DNA of 64,000 bases, taken from positions 331,362 through 395,361 of the forward strand of contig NZ_JAEOAH010000003.1 in assembly GCF_016612995.1 (NCBI RefSeq), read 5' to 3'. Within the stretch, counting starts at the first letter, position 1. Every line of letters begins with the position of its first letter. Under the pieces are notes generated by a model. The model searched no databases and had not been told where the DNA came from. It saw nothing but the letters and a program-made list of their open reading frames with translations. Position numbers and translations under genes: made by a program. The stretch comes from Viridibacillus soli (lineage in GTDB: Bacteria; Bacillota; Bacilli; Bacillales_A; Planococcaceae). Shown here one piece after another: positions 1 through 9,486 of the stretch.

Positions 1-622
1 CAAGAGGCCCATAAGCAACAACAGCTATTTGATGATCAATACAATATGGCAAAATTTCTGTTTCGATATTACGGTTAAGCATATTGTATTCAAGCTGTAC
101 CACATCAATATCCCCAGTGCTATTTGCTTCTTTTAACTGTTCAAGCGTCACGTTGGAAATACCAATTGCTCTGATTTTACCTTCTTGTTTCAATTTCACT
201 AATTCCGCAACGGCGAACTCAAGTGAAGCGCCTAGTTCAGGAAAATGAATATAATAAATATCAATATAGTCTAAGCCTAAACGTCGTAAACTTGCTTCAC
301 AGGCACTACGCAAATAAGCAGGCGAATTGTTTATGCTTAATTCGCCTTGATCATTTAGCGTTCTTGCGCCTTTTGTAGCTAGTATGTACTGATCACGAGG
401 GAAACTTTGCAGCACTTCACCAACTAATTCTTCTGAACGACCCGGCCCGTACGCATCGGCCGTATCTATAAGTGTAACCCCATTATTTAACGCTACTCTC
501 ACTAACTCTTTTCCCTCTTCTTCATTCAAGTTTTCGTATAAATTATGTCCACCTACTGCGTTCGTACCAAAGCCAATTGTAGAAATTGAAATACCCTGTT
601 TTTCGATTGTTGTATAGTTCAT
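1..622 (-). CDS. Aldo/keto reductase, C-terminus cut by window edge
   Basis: About 207 N-terminal residues are present, starting at an ATG (620-622, minus) preceded by GGAGG at 631-635. The frame opens MNYTTIEKQGIS and carries the AKR pattern: Asp and Tyr in DTADAYGPG, Lys in ILATKGA and His in YYIHFP, which correspond to the family's catalytic tetrad. Family members are cytosolic NADPH-dependent reductases of aldehydes and ketones on a TIM barrel of about 300 residues, so roughly a third is missing outside the window. It has its own start region and is not obviously tied to the ABC operon downstream. The substrate cannot be told from sequence. Confidence 0.9.
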   Translation of the reverse strand, partial: MNYTTIEKQGISISTIGFGTNAVGGHNLYENLNEEEGKELVRVALNNGVTLIDTADAYGPGRSEELVGEVLQSFPRDQYILATKGARTLNDQGELSINNSPAYLRSACEASLRRLGLDYIDIYYIHFPELGASLEFAVAELVKLKQEGKIRAIGISNVTLEQLKEANSTGDIDVVQLEYNMLNRNIETEILPYCIDHQIAVVAYGPL

Positions 623-825
623 CAAATATTCCTCCATTCACTTTTTGCGTGATAAGTTAATGAGTTCTTCAGCAATTAAGCGACTATAACTGATAATTTT
701 TTTGGATAGCTGATTAAATTTTCGCCGTTAATCGCAAAAGCTGCTATTCATGATTGATTGAATATATTTAAAATGGGGATTTTTTACGTTCTAGGGTGGT
801 CAAATTTCAAGCTTTTTGAATTTTT

Positions 826-1497
826 CTACTGTAACTTACCATCTTTTAAAAATACTGTTCTGTTTCCGTAAGTAGCAGCCTCTTTTGAGTGGGTTACTTG
901 AATGATTGTATGGCCTTTTTCTTTATTGATTTTCCTGAATAGCTCCATAATATCATCACCCGCTTTACTATCTAAGTTTCCTATAGGCTCATCCGCAAGA
1001 ATTATTTCAGGATCGTTAATCAATGCACGGGCAATTGCAACACGCTGTTGCTGTCCTCCTGAAAGTTCTCGTGGAGTATGCTTTCTTCTGTCAGAAAGAC
1101 CGACAATCTCGATAACCTCATCGAGCTTTTTCCGATAGTTTTTTTGCTTCTTTCCATCAAGTAATATGGGCAGCATAATATTATCTTCAACATTCAAATT
1201 AGGAATAAGATTGTAAAACTGAAATACAAAGCCGATATCTTTCCTTCTAATTGAGCTCTCTTCTTTATCCTTCATTACTGAAATTTCTTTTCCTTTTATT
1301 TTTATATTTCCAGAACTTGGTTTATCAAGCCCTCCCATCAAATATAAAAGGGTGCTTTTTCCAGAACCTGATGGTCCCATTATAGAGACAAACTCTCCTC
1401 TTTCAATATTAAGGTTAATTTCTGCTAATACAACTACTTGTTCTGATCCCATTTTATATGATTTATTCATTTCTTCAACTTGAATGACGTAATTCAT
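826..1497 (-). CDS. ABC transporter ATP-binding protein, YtrE/MacB-like
   Basis: A 223-residue cytosolic ATPase of the LolD/MacB class that would power the FtsX-type permease encoded just upstream. Visible motifs: Walker [11 protein letters not shown]-loop FQFYNL, signature LSGGQQQR, Walker B IILADEP and switch His in QVTHS. The ATG at 1497 is preferred over the one at 1503 because AAGGGG then sits about 8 nt upstream. It is the last gene of a five-gene minus-strand set in the order GntR, ATPase, permease, FtsX permease, ATPase, close to Bacillus subtilis ytrABCDEF but with E and F swapped. A role in envelope stress or antibiotic response is inferred from that similarity. Confidence 0.88.
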   Translation of the reverse strand: MNYVIQVEEMNKSYKMGSEQVVVLAEINLNIERGEFVSIMGPSGSGKSTLLYLMGGLDKPSSGNIKIKGKEISVMKDKEESSIRRKDIGFVFQFYNLIPNLNVEDNIMLPILLDGKKQKNYRKKLDEVIEIVGLSDRRKHTPRELSGGQQQRVAIARALINDPEIILADEPIGNLDSKAGDDIMELFRKINKEKGHTIIQVTHSKEAATYGNRTVFLKDGKLQ

Positions 1498-1639
1498 TAT
1501 CATAGCCCCTTTTTTATTAGATTAATTTGTTATCAAAAGGCCCAAAAGAAAGACTGTCAAGATTAGAATGGTAAAGAGTCCATGACATCAGACAGTAATT
1601 TTCTTGAGAACGTTTAATAGCCACTATGAAACAAAATTT

Positions 1640-4135
1640 TTATTCATATTTGATAGCAGTAATGATATTAACCCTTAATGATTGAATAATCGGACTAATC
1701 GACGCACTTATAGTGATAACAACTGTTGCCAGTATAAACAAGATGACTTGACTAAGAGGGTACTCTACTGAAATAGGGGGAATGTAAATAGCTTTGAAAA
1801 TATATGGGATTATCCAAACAAAGATATATCCTCCTATAGATCCGATTATTCCGCCAATTAAACCACATGTTAAAGATTCAATAAAAATCATTTTGACTAT
1901 TTGCATCTTACTCATACCGATAGAACGAAACATTGCAATAGATTTTCTTCTTTCTATTATCCCGACAATTAAATTATTGAAAACTCCAATAATACCGATA
2001 AGCATCGAGAAAAGAGCAAATCCTTTTATAATCGTAAAAATTTGATCGTTACTTTTAACATTATTTTCTTCAAGTTGTTTTGTTGTCATGATGTCTGGGC
2101 GACTCGTTTTTAACTTTGTTTCAAGCGTCTCAACAACTTGATTAGGATCTTTATTTGTTTTTACATAAATATTAGAATAATATGGGGTTCCTATATCCTT
2201 TTTTAAATTCTTTTCGGATATTAGCGCATAGTTTCCAGTAAACTGAAGTGTAGGAAAGTCTCCTAAAACTTTATATGTTCTTTCACCCTCTGGAAATTCA
2301 AGGGAAATTTCGTCACCCTCAGCTACACCTAATCTTTCTTTCGTCTGTGTTGCGAGCAAAATATTTTTTCCAGAATCAAGCTTTTCTAAAACCTTTTTAC
2401 CGTCTGTTCGGAACTCAAAATCCCAAAAATCATTAAGTTTGTTTTTATCGACACTATCGATAGCTACAATGCTACCTTTTCCGACCACATCAATATTCAT
2501 AGCCCTAAACGTTCCGTATATATCCTCCACGCCATCAATATCTTCCATGCGTTTTACAAACTTTTTATCTGCTTTCGCAACAGACATCTCGATATCAAAA
2601 GAGGCCGTTTCAGTATATAAATTGGTAGTTGCACGTAACACACTGTTACTTGCAGAGATAATAAAGATAAGACTAGCAACTCCAATGGCTAATAATGAAA
2701 TCGTATTTAACATATTTTTATTTTGTCTAAGATTTTTAACTGCTAACATCCCGACATTACCGAAGATCAATTTGTAAATAGGATAGAAAATTAAGACGAA
2801 AAATTCTGAACCACTAGGGATTAATAGTGTAAGAGCAATACCTGTTAATAAAATACTAATAACAACTGCTACCACCGCCAGCTGCCCCGTAACAAACTGT
2901 GGCAAGACAAAGACCGGAATAAGCAAAATTATTCCGACTACAAATCGAATCGTTCTCTTTACAGGTTTGCTAGCAATCGTATTTAAGACAATATCTTTAA
3001 TCGGAATTTTTGACAATTTAATAATTGAAGGGATTGAGCTAACTAAACTTAACAGTGAAGCAAATACAAAAGATGCGATAACATCTAAATAAGATATTTG
3101 AATGTCATTATCTATATCCTTTAAATATTCAGGTGTTGTAATGACCGACATCCCGTATAAGATTCCAATACCTAATAAGGTACCAATTAGACCTCCGATT
3201 ATACCGTATAAAAAGATTTCGCTTATAAGCATGAAATTAGCCTTATTCTTCGTAGCTCCTATACTTCTAAAAGTACCAATTAATGGTAACCTCTCTAATA
3301 TTACAACTTTAAAACTAGAATAGATAATAAAGATACTCATAATCGATACGACAAACATTACAACTAAAAAGGCCGTTGACATGACACTAATTTGGTTGTT
3401 AATGTCATCTTGTTGTATTGGCTCACGCACAGAATATTCGCTGTAAGCTTGTGACAACTTATTAAGCATGAATTCTTTATCATCAGGGTTTTTCAGCTTT
3501 ACATGAATAACATTTACAGCATCATTTGCATGATAAATAGTACCTAACTTTTCTTTAGGTATTATAGCAGAAAAATACCGTGCTTCATCAGCAAAGATGC
3601 CTATAGGGTAGGATGTATTTGATAAAACAAAATTATGTTTCACTCCGCCTACTTCTAGCTTAAACTTATCACCGATGTTCAGATTATATTTTTCTGCTGT
3701 ATTCGAACTTAAAATAATTTCATTATCATCAAGACTTGCTGATTCTTTTCCTTGATCAATTTTAAAAGGATTGATTCTATTCATATCAGATGGGTCTATT
3801 CCATGTAAGTTAACCCATACACTCTTTTGATCTTGTGTCGTATATACTGCCTCTCCTTGAAGTTCACCAATGATATAACTCGTACGACCTTCATACGCTT
3901 CAGCTTTATCAGTATGAAAAAAAGGAGTTGCCGCTTTATTACCATTTGCAATGATGATATCCCCATTGCCTACAGAACTTTTTAGCTTTTCTTCGTAAAT
4001 TTTTCCAAGGGTATCAGATATCGCCATTGAGGCAAAAAACAGTGATGTAGAGACTGTGATGGAAAGGACAATTAAAAAGAAGCGAAATTTCTTCTCAAAC
4101 ATATTTTTAAAAACGCTTTTAACAATAAACTCCAT
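1640..4135 (-). CDS. FtsX-family ABC transporter permease, YtrF/MacB-like
   Basis: About 831 residues with an N-terminal membrane anchor, a large extracellular domain, three membrane helices around residues 250-370, a second pair of helices, a second extracellular domain and three C-terminal helices. This is the duplicated FtsX layout of about 800-residue permeases. The start at 4135 (MEFIVKSVFKN) is chosen because GAGGGGG lies directly upstream; a longer GTG start at 4153 would run through that site. These permeases act by mechanotransmission, often removing or sensing envelope-active compounds, rather than carrying a substrate across. The ATPase at 826-1497 follows after about 140 bp and is the likely partner. 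Confidence 0.87.
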   Translation of the reverse strand: MEFIVKSVFKNMFEKKFRFFLIVLSITVSTSLFFASMAISDTLGKIYEEKLKSSVGNGDIIIANGNKAATPFFHTDKAEAYEGRTSYIIGELQGEAVYTTQDQKSVWVNLHGIDPSDMNRINPFKIDQGKESASLDDNEIILSSNTAEKYNLNIGDKFKLEVGGVKHNFVLSNTSYPIGIFADEARYFSAIIPKEKLGTIYHANDAVNVIHVKLKNPDDKEFMLNKLSQAYSEYSVREPIQQDDINNQISVMSTAFLVVMFVVSIMSIFIIYSSFKVVILERLPLIGTFRSIGATKNKANFMLISEIFLYGIIGGLIGTLLGIGILYGMSVITTPEYLKDIDNDIQISYLDVIASFVFASLLSLVSSIPSIIKLSKIPIKDIVLNTIASKPVKRTIRFVVGIILLIPVFVLPQFVTGQLAVVAVVISILLTGIALTLLIPSGSEFFVLIFYPIYKLIFGNVGMLAVKNLRQNKNMLNTISLLAIGVASLIFIISASNSVLRATTNLYTETASFDIEMSVAKADKKFVKRMEDIDGVEDIYGTFRAMNIDVVGKGSIVAIDSVDKNKLNDFWDFEFRTDGKKVLEKLDSGKNILLATQTKERLGVAEGDEISLEFPEGERTYKVLGDFPTLQFTGNYALISEKNLKKDIGTPYYSNIYVKTNKDPNQVVETLETKLKTSRPDIMTTKQLEENNVKSNDQIFTIIKGFALFSMLIGIIGVFNNLIVGIIERRKSIAMFRSIGMSKMQIVKMIFIESLTCGLIGGIIGSIGGYIFVWIIPYIFKAIYIPPISVEYPLSQVILFILATVVITISASISPIIQSLRVNIITAIKYE

Positions 4136-4162
4136 ATTTCCCCCTCTTCCCACATTAAATAA

Positions 4163-4849
4163 TCATTTATAAATTTCTCTCCGCGTTGTAAAAAACCAAC
4201 CTGCCATGAATAACAAACCGATCAATGCAAAAGTTAAAATCGTACTAGGCAATATCGTCGGATTAAAGAAAAGGATAGCAACCCCTTTAAAGACAGCCTC
4301 CCTTAAGGAAGAAATAGACATACTAACCGAAATGGCTGCCGCAAGCAAGATGTATATCCCTAACGCCAATCTATCCCTGAAGCAAGAGAAGACGAGGTTG
4401 AAAAATGCTACGATGAATAAATAAGTAGAAAACTGATAGATAAACATACCTATAACACCATATCTGTCCCAGCCGAATATTTCGATAATATTAAAATAGC
4501 TTTTATATTCAATAAATACATTTTGTTCAAGTAAAAACCAGATTATATTGAATACTGAAAAGGCTGCAACCCAAAAAATATAAGCAATTATCGTCCCAAA
4601 ATAATACTCTTTACGTGATGCCCCTAAATTGATTATCCGTTTAAAAAAGTATAATGGTAAAACTCCTGAGATAATTAATAAAAAAATGGTTACTATATTG
4701 CCAGATGAAACTTCAGAATTACGATTTATATTGCCAATGCCTAATAATAAATTAATAAAAAATGCTATCGCTACCAATCCGACAAGAATCATTAGATAAA
4801 CCCTTAAAACTCCATAACTTCCTTTAACAACACTTAATAGCCTACTCAA
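4163..4849 (-). CDS. ABC transporter membrane subunit, YtrC/D-like
   Basis: A hydrophobic protein of about 228 residues with roughly six membrane segments and no soluble domain. It resembles the small permease partners of GntR-linked ABC systems only in size, topology and position. The frame can be read from an ATG at 4864, but the codons there (GGA GGA) form the ribosome site for a TTG at 4849, which is the better start and overlaps the upstream ATPase stop by a few bases. The overlap suggests translational coupling. Bacillus subtilis has two such permeases (YtrC and YtrD); only one is present here. Confidence 0.75.
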   Translation of the reverse strand: MSRLLSVVKGSYGVLRVYLMILVGLVAIAFFINLLLGIGNINRNSEVSSGNIVTIFLLIISGVLPLYFFKRIINLGASRKEYYFGTIIAYIFWVAAFSVFNIIWFLLEQNVFIEYKSYFNIIEIFGWDRYGVIGMFIYQFSTYLFIVAFFNLVFSCFRDRLALGIYILLAAAISVSMSISSLREAVFKGVAILFFNPTILPSTILTFALIGLLFMAGWFFTTRREIYK

Positions 4850-5726
4850 TGTGATTCCTCCCATCTACAAAATAAGTGAAGAACTTTTGCAATGGCATGC
4901 CGTCAATGGATAAGTCCAACCTTCTTGCATTATGCATTTCTTTATCATTAATCGTGTCGAACAAAGCGGCAATCATGATATTACCTTGCGTTTCACACTG
5001 AATAACATTCTTTCCTTCTATAAAATTTTCAACCCCTTTTCTATTACCAGTTACATAATAGGATTTATTTCTAAAGGAATCCATATCTTCATGTAGTAAA
5101 ATCTTTCCTGAATCAATAATGTAAATTTTTTCAACAATTTTAGTTATTTCATTAACTAAATGAGTTGACATAAGGATCGTTCGAGGGTAATTAGAATAAT
5201 CCTCCAACATAATTGAATAAAACTTTTCCCTCATGATTACGTCTAGGCCGAGTACAGGTTCATCAAAAATTGTTAGAGGAGCTCTGCTTGCCAGACCGAT
5301 AATAATCCCTACATGAGATTCCATTCCTCTAGATAGTTGTCTGAATTTTTTTTCAGGATTTAACTCAAACATTTTTAACAAATCTTTGGCAAAGTCCCAA
5401 TCCCAATTCTTATGAAATGCAGACGCAATCTCTAACAATTCCATCACCTTTACGTGATTAAATAATAAAATCTTCTCCTTTACATAACAAAGATCTTCAA
5501 TGTCCTCACTTCGATTTATTTTTTTCCCAGCAATCTCTACTTCACCATAATCCTGAAAAATACTGCCGGTTATTATATTTAACAGAGAAGTTTTTCCTGC
5601 TCCGTTTCGTCCTATAAGACCATAAATTGTATTTTCCTCCAAAGTCATATCAATATTCTTCACAGCTTCAGTTGTTCCATAACTTTTCGCTAAGTTTGTA
5701 CACTTCAAAATTGTTCCCAAATTCAA
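4842..5726 (-). CDS. ABC transporter ATP-binding protein, YtrB-like
   Basis: A 294-residue ATPase with Walker A GRNGAGKTS, a signature degenerated to QLSRGMESHVG, Walker B LTIFDEP and switch His STHLV. The last 90 residues form the extra C-terminal region usual in this subgroup. The start is a TTG overlapping the GntR stop codon, with GAGGG just upstream; a second in-frame TTG at 5720 has better spacing. It probably pairs with the membrane protein that follows and overlaps it. Expression should be under the GntR regulator at the head of the operon. Confidence 0.85.
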   Translation of the reverse strand: MNLGTILKCTNLAKSYGTTEAVKNIDMTLEENTIYGLIGRNGAGKTSLLNIITGSIFQDYGEVEIAGKKINRSEDIEDLCYVKEKILLFNHVKVMELLEIASAFHKNWDWDFAKDLLKMFELNPEKKFRQLSRGMESHVGIIIGLASRAPLTIFDEPVLGLDVIMREKFYSIMLEDYSNYPRTILMSTHLVNEITKIVEKIYIIDSGKILLHEDMDSFRNKSYYVTGNRKGVENFIEGKNVIQCETQGNIMIAALFDTINDKEMHNARRLDLSIDGMPLQKFFTYFVDGRNHIE

Positions 5727-6103
5727 TAACCCTCACTTTCGTGTTTAATCATATTAATAATATCTTCAGCGGACAATTGTATTTTTTTAGCCTCTTCCAG
5801 CAATTTCACTACATATTCTTGATAAAACATCTTTCTTCTTTTGGTTAATATCTTCTCTTTAGCACCAGGAGCAACAAACATCCCTAGGCCTCTCTTCTTG
5901 TAAAGAATGCCCTCATTGACAAGCAAGTTAATTCCTTTTACAGCAGTTGCTGGATTAATCTGAAAAGTTTTAGCTATCTGTGTTGTCGACATGACCTGTT
6001 CATCTTCACCATATGTATCGTTTAATATATGATCTTCAGTCATATCAGCAATCTGTTGAAATATTGGCTGAATATCATCAAAGCTAGCCTTCAATACTAT
6101 CAT
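5723..6103 (-). CDS. GntR-family transcriptional regulator, YtrA-like
   Basis: A 126-residue regulator with an N-terminal winged helix (PIFQQIADMTEDHIL, then STTQIAKTFQINPATAVKGI) and a short helical C-terminus of about 45 residues. That size is typical of the YtrA subfamily, which lacks a large ligand domain. The ATG at 6103 has AGGGGAG just upstream. YtrA proteins repress their own operons and release DNA when cell-wall-active drugs are present. A palindrome overlapping the -10 box upstream is the probable autoregulatory site. Confidence 0.87.
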   Translation of the reverse strand: MIVLKASFDDIQPIFQQIADMTEDHILNDTYGEDEQVMSTTQIAKTFQINPATAVKGINLLVNEGILYKKRGLGMFVAPGAKEKILTKRRKMFYQEYVVKLLEEAKKIQLSAEDIINMIKHESEGY

Positions 6104-6149
6104 CTCCCCTAAACATCCCTACTCATTTATAACCTCCTCATCGGTTAGT

Positions 6150-6192
6150 TAGTTATGTAATTAACTATATAATGAATAAAATTCCAAGTCAA
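6150..6192 (-). promoter_or_regulatory. Promoter and operator of the GntR/ABC operon
   Basis: On the minus strand TTGACT (6187-6192) and TATAGT (6164-6169) are separated by exactly 17 bp, a near-consensus sigma-A promoter. An inverted repeat, TAGTTA-6-TAACTA (6150-6167), overlaps the -10 box and continues downstream, and a further TAGT copy makes a partial direct repeat. The position fits steric repression by the YtrA-like regulator. The promoter is seen directly; the operator role is inferred. Confidence 0.75.
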
Positions 6193-6250
6193 GTTAAAAT
6201 AGGGAATATTTTTCATAAAAAACTTTTACTTCCCTTTAAATATAACTTTT

Positions 6251-6292
6251 CAAAAAAAAATCCCGCACCACTAAAAAAGTTGAGATACGGGA
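6251..6292 (-). terminator. Rho-independent terminator after the MFS gene
   Basis: On the minus strand TCCCG (6288-6292) pairs with CGGGA (6261-6265); the stem extends a few more pairs with G-U and one mismatch, and is followed by a run of nine T (6252-6260). It lies 20 bp downstream of the MFS stop codon and closes the lipopeptide transcription unit. Confidence 0.7.
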
Positions 6293-6313
6293 ATGGCTCA
6301 TTATATACTTGCG

Positions 6314-7597
6314 TTAGTTCGGATTACTAAAAAACTGTCTTAGTGGTTTATTACTATGTGCGAAAGCACCTATAATAATAAGGCAAACACCTGGAACAAC
6401 GATTACATACATCCAGTCGATATGTTCTAAAGCAAGCCCATAGATCCAAAACCCGAAAGGTATTGCAATTTGAATCGCAGTGTTCACAACTCCGAATACA
6501 CTTGCTCTTACTTTTTCAGGAATCTTTACTTGTAAATAACTTAACATTGGTACATTAGTCATTGCATTAAAGACCCCTCCAACTGTTAAAATAAAACAAT
6601 AAACTCCTGTTATGATAAATAACGAAATATTACTGGACAATAGGAATTTTGGGAAAATCCACAAAATCATGAACACAGCCTGTATTTGCAGTAAAATAAA
6701 CAATTTATCAATAACAATTTTATTTACTTTTTCCATTGAAACAATGACAGCTCCAACAATAATCCCTAAAAACCACATGGCTTGCATAAGAGAAAGTTGC
6801 CCTCCGGAAACATTAATCCCCTTATATGCTATATACGGCAAAGCAATAGAAAGTAGCGGTACCAATAAGAAGTTGATTACAACAACAAGACTAATTAATT
6901 GAACAATAGACTTTTGCATTTTTAAATATTTAAATACATCCTTTAAACTTTCCTTATAGCTTTTTAGCTCTTTTTCTCCTTCACTTACTCTGTACTTAAG
7001 GTACACTTGAATTACTCCAGCAAAAAGGAAAGAAATTGCCTCGATAACCAGTACATATTTAAGTCCTAAGTAATTGTAGGCAATCGCACCTAAAATAGGA
7101 CCTATAACATTGATTATTGCCCCTAATGCCTGATAGCTAGAATTAAGTTGGGTAACATTTTCTCTCTCGACTAAGTCAGGAATAGATGATTGAAGTGCAA
7201 TTGAGAAAAATGCTTGAATGACACTTAAAATAATTGCCAATGCAATAAACATGGCAATGTTAGGAGCAAAATTTATAAACACCAAGAAAAAGGTTAACAT
7301 GGTAATAGCGCTTAAGATATCGCATATGATAATGATCTTCTTTTTGTCGTGCCTATCAATAAAAATACCTGCAAAAATATTAATAAACACTCCTGGAAGA
7401 ATAGTAAAACCTAAAACTACTGAAAATAAGGCAGCAGAGCCTGTTAAGTCCAGAATATAAAGACTTAATGCAAATTTAAACACAGAAGTGCCCAGTTCCG
7501 AAATTAACCGCGACATAGAAAAAATCGTAAAGTTTAATTTAAATTGATTATTCTTTCGTTTATGTGGCCTTTTATTTAAGATCATACCTTCTTTCAT
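6314..7597 (-). CDS. MFS transporter, probable lipopeptide exporter
   Basis: About 427 residues with roughly twelve membrane helices and the loop motif DRHDKKK after helix 2, as in drug-efflux MFS proteins of the MefA/tetracycline-resistance type. The ATG at 7597 is preferred because GGAGAGG lies 5-6 nt upstream; the longer frame begins with a GTG inside that site. It is the last minus-strand gene of the lipopeptide locus, 520 bp after the free condensation protein, and is followed by a terminator. Export of the peptide or self-resistance is inferred from location only. Confidence 0.82.
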   Translation of the reverse strand: MKEGMILNKRPHKRKNNQFKLNFTIFSMSRLISELGTSVFKFALSLYILDLTGSAALFSVVLGFTILPGVFINIFAGIFIDRHDKKKIIIICDILSAITMLTFFLVFINFAPNIAMFIALAIILSVIQAFFSIALQSSIPDLVERENVTQLNSSYQALGAIINVIGPILGAIAYNYLGLKYVLVIEAISFLFAGVIQVYLKYRVSEGEKELKSYKESLKDVFKYLKMQKSIVQLISLVVVINFLLVPLLSIALPYIAYKGINVSGGQLSLMQAMWFLGIIVGAVIVSMEKVNKIVIDKLFILLQIQAVFMILWIFPKFLLSSNISLFIITGVYCFILTVGGVFNAMTNVPMLSYLQVKIPEKVRASVFGVVNTAIQIAIPFGFWIYGLALEHIDWMYVIVVPGVCLIIIGAFAHSNKPLRQFFSNPN

Positions 7598-8118
7598 GGT
7601 CACCTCTCCTCGTATAGTAAGTTAATAACCCTCTTTTAAGGTAATTTCCCGTTCATTTAATACTTTTATTAACTTTATTGAAAGTTGCTCCGAATTGTGA
7701 GGGTAGCCCCTATTACCTGATAAATTTACATCTTAGGGATGAATGTTTCGTGAAGTCCCTAGATAATGGCCTTTAGAATTACTTAACTTTCCTGTAGCTT
7801 TGACTACTAATAAAGTCTATTTCCTCACCTCTTATTTGAACTCCTGATCCATAGGCTATTCCCTTTAAATTGCAGGTTCCAAGCAGCTCATGAGTCAAAG
7901 TGAGTTCTAATATGCGAAAGGAGGTATTGAACAACAAATGACTGGGCGTATCCCAAAAAGTCCTTCTCTGAAAGGAAAATGAATAAGTAAGGAGATGGAT
8001 CACCCTAATTCCTTCTAAAAATCCCAATAATTTAAATTGATATTTACTGAGCTCCTCAAGTATTGCTTTTTTAAGTTGACAGGTTTAGAATTTCCAAAGC
8101 ATTAAATTGGTGCTTGAC
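7598..8118. other. Spacer between condensation gene and exporter, no supported gene
   Basis: A 520-bp gap. One minus-strand frame of 82 codons (7779-8027) has only a TTG start without a ribosome site and no recognisable family, so it is not called as a gene. The length allows a separate promoter for the exporter, but no clear -35/-10 pair was found. Confidence 0.5.
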
Positions 8119-9486
8119 TTATTCCTTCTCGTCTAACCATACTTTTAAGGGTGTTTTATCGACTTCAAAAGGTAAAAATAGCTTGAAGTAAATTTTATTT
8201 TTGCTGTATCGAGCTTCAATAATAATCTTGTTATCTGGTTTAATATAGTTATTTTTTACAATCAATTGTTCTAGAGGTTCATCCACTTCATCATTCATTC
8301 CCAAGACATTCAAAATTATTTGATTTTCAGTTAAGCAAGTTTTAATGTATTCACTTGACATGACATACTTTTCTTTCACTTTGTGATTATAAAGCAATCC
8401 GCTAAAGTTAATATTGTGCTTCTGTGCAATCTGAATTTTCTTTTTTATTGATTTGGCAATTGGAACTGTACGATTATCAAGGTCAATGATCGTAGGAATA
8501 AAATCAATAAATGCCCCTACTAAATCAAAATAAAATTGGTTTTGGTAAACTCTCCCTAGGTTGATAAAACTTATTGGTAATTTTGAAATTTCACGATTTA
8601 ATAGAGTCCTACACACATCTGCACTGTAGTAAAAAATATCACTCAATAATGTATCTGGATTTGTATCTTTTACTAAATAATTCATATCAAATTCTATTAT
8701 ACTTACTTTTTTTCCGCTCTCAGGTTGCTGATTAATAGCTAGAGATGTAGCTTTAGTAAGTTTATTGAGTTCTACTAACTCATAAACATCACATAATTCC
8801 TGATCACTCAATTGTTGAGGCCCCTGTAATATTTGCTGTACGTAATTCCAATAATTTTTCTGTATTTTTGGCACAACACTCTGCCCTTGATTAAAAGAAT
8901 GGTAAAGATTCATCAAGTCACTTTTAAGAACCTCACTACTAATAAAATCAAAAATAATATGTGCAAAGGGCATGATTAATAAATAATCATTTATACTCTT
9001 TTTTATCAGCATAATTCTGTAAAATATTGAGTTAAACTTGTTATACTCCCTAAAATAAATATTTTTAATAATCTTATCGAGGACTCTCCCCCGCATATCG
9101 GGGGAAAGTAATGAAATATCTATAATAGGAATATTGATTTCTTGAAGCGTTTCATGGACTCTCCATTTTACTTGTCCATTTTCTGAGTACAATACACTTC
9201 GCAGTAATTCTTGACGGTTGATTAATTGCAAAATTGATTTGTCCAAATGATCCTTATTCAACTCTCTCTGAAAAGGTATGAATACACCTGAATAATCCAT
9301 ATTTTCTAAATAAACACATTGAATTGGTGCAAGGGGGTGCTCATTTTCAATTCTTCCTGCAGTTAATTGCTTTGAAATCCCTGTTTGAAATTCCATTGCA
9401 ATTCTGATTTTTTCTTCTAGAGTTGCTTCCTTACCATCAAAGCAAATCGGATTTGATGAGAAGGATTTTACGTCCCCCCTCATCAC
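8119..9486 (-). CDS. Free-standing NRPS condensation-domain protein
   Basis: A 455-residue single condensation domain with no A or PCP domain attached. It begins like a C domain (HPLAPIQCVYLENM, near residue 50). The catalytic HHxxxDG motif reads AHIIFDF near residue 173, keeping the second His and the Asp but replacing the first His and the final Gly. It starts at GTG 9486 or ATG 9483, overlapping the stop of the NRPS upstream, so the two are translationally coupled; AAAGGAGA precedes both starts. No TE domain exists in this locus, so a role in releasing or modifying the final peptidyl thioester is a reasonable inference. An inactive or structural C domain is the alternative. Confidence 0.8.
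   Translation of the reverse strand: MMRGDVKSFSSNPICFDGKEATLEEKIRIAMEFQTGISKQLTAGRIENEHPLAPIQCVYLENMDYSGVFIPFQRELNKDHLDKSILQLINRQELLRSVLYSENGQVKWRVHETLQEINIPIIDISLLSPDMRGRVLDKIIKNIYFREYNKFNSIFYRIMLIKKSINDYLLIMPFAHIIFDFISSEVLKSDLMNLYHSFNQGQSVVPKIQKNYWNYVQQILQGPQQLSDQELCDVYELVELNKLTKATSLAINQQPESGKKVSIIEFDMNYLVKDTNPDTLLSDIFYYSADVCRTLLNREISKLPISFINLGRVYQNQFYFDLVGAFIDFIPTIIDLDNRTVPIAKSIKKKIQIAQKHNINFSGLLYNHKVKEKYVMSSEYIKTCLTENQIILNVLGMNDEVDEPLEQLIVKNNYIKPDNKIIIEARYSKNKIYFKLFLPFEVDKTPLKVWLDEKE

Noticed and set aside
6104..6140. Five-codon frame with its own GGAGG just before the GntR gene
   Set aside because: Too short to separate from chance; no sign of an attenuator.
7779..8027. 82-codon minus-strand frame between condensation gene and exporter
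   Set aside because: TTG start without a ribosome site, no recognisable family and no support from context.
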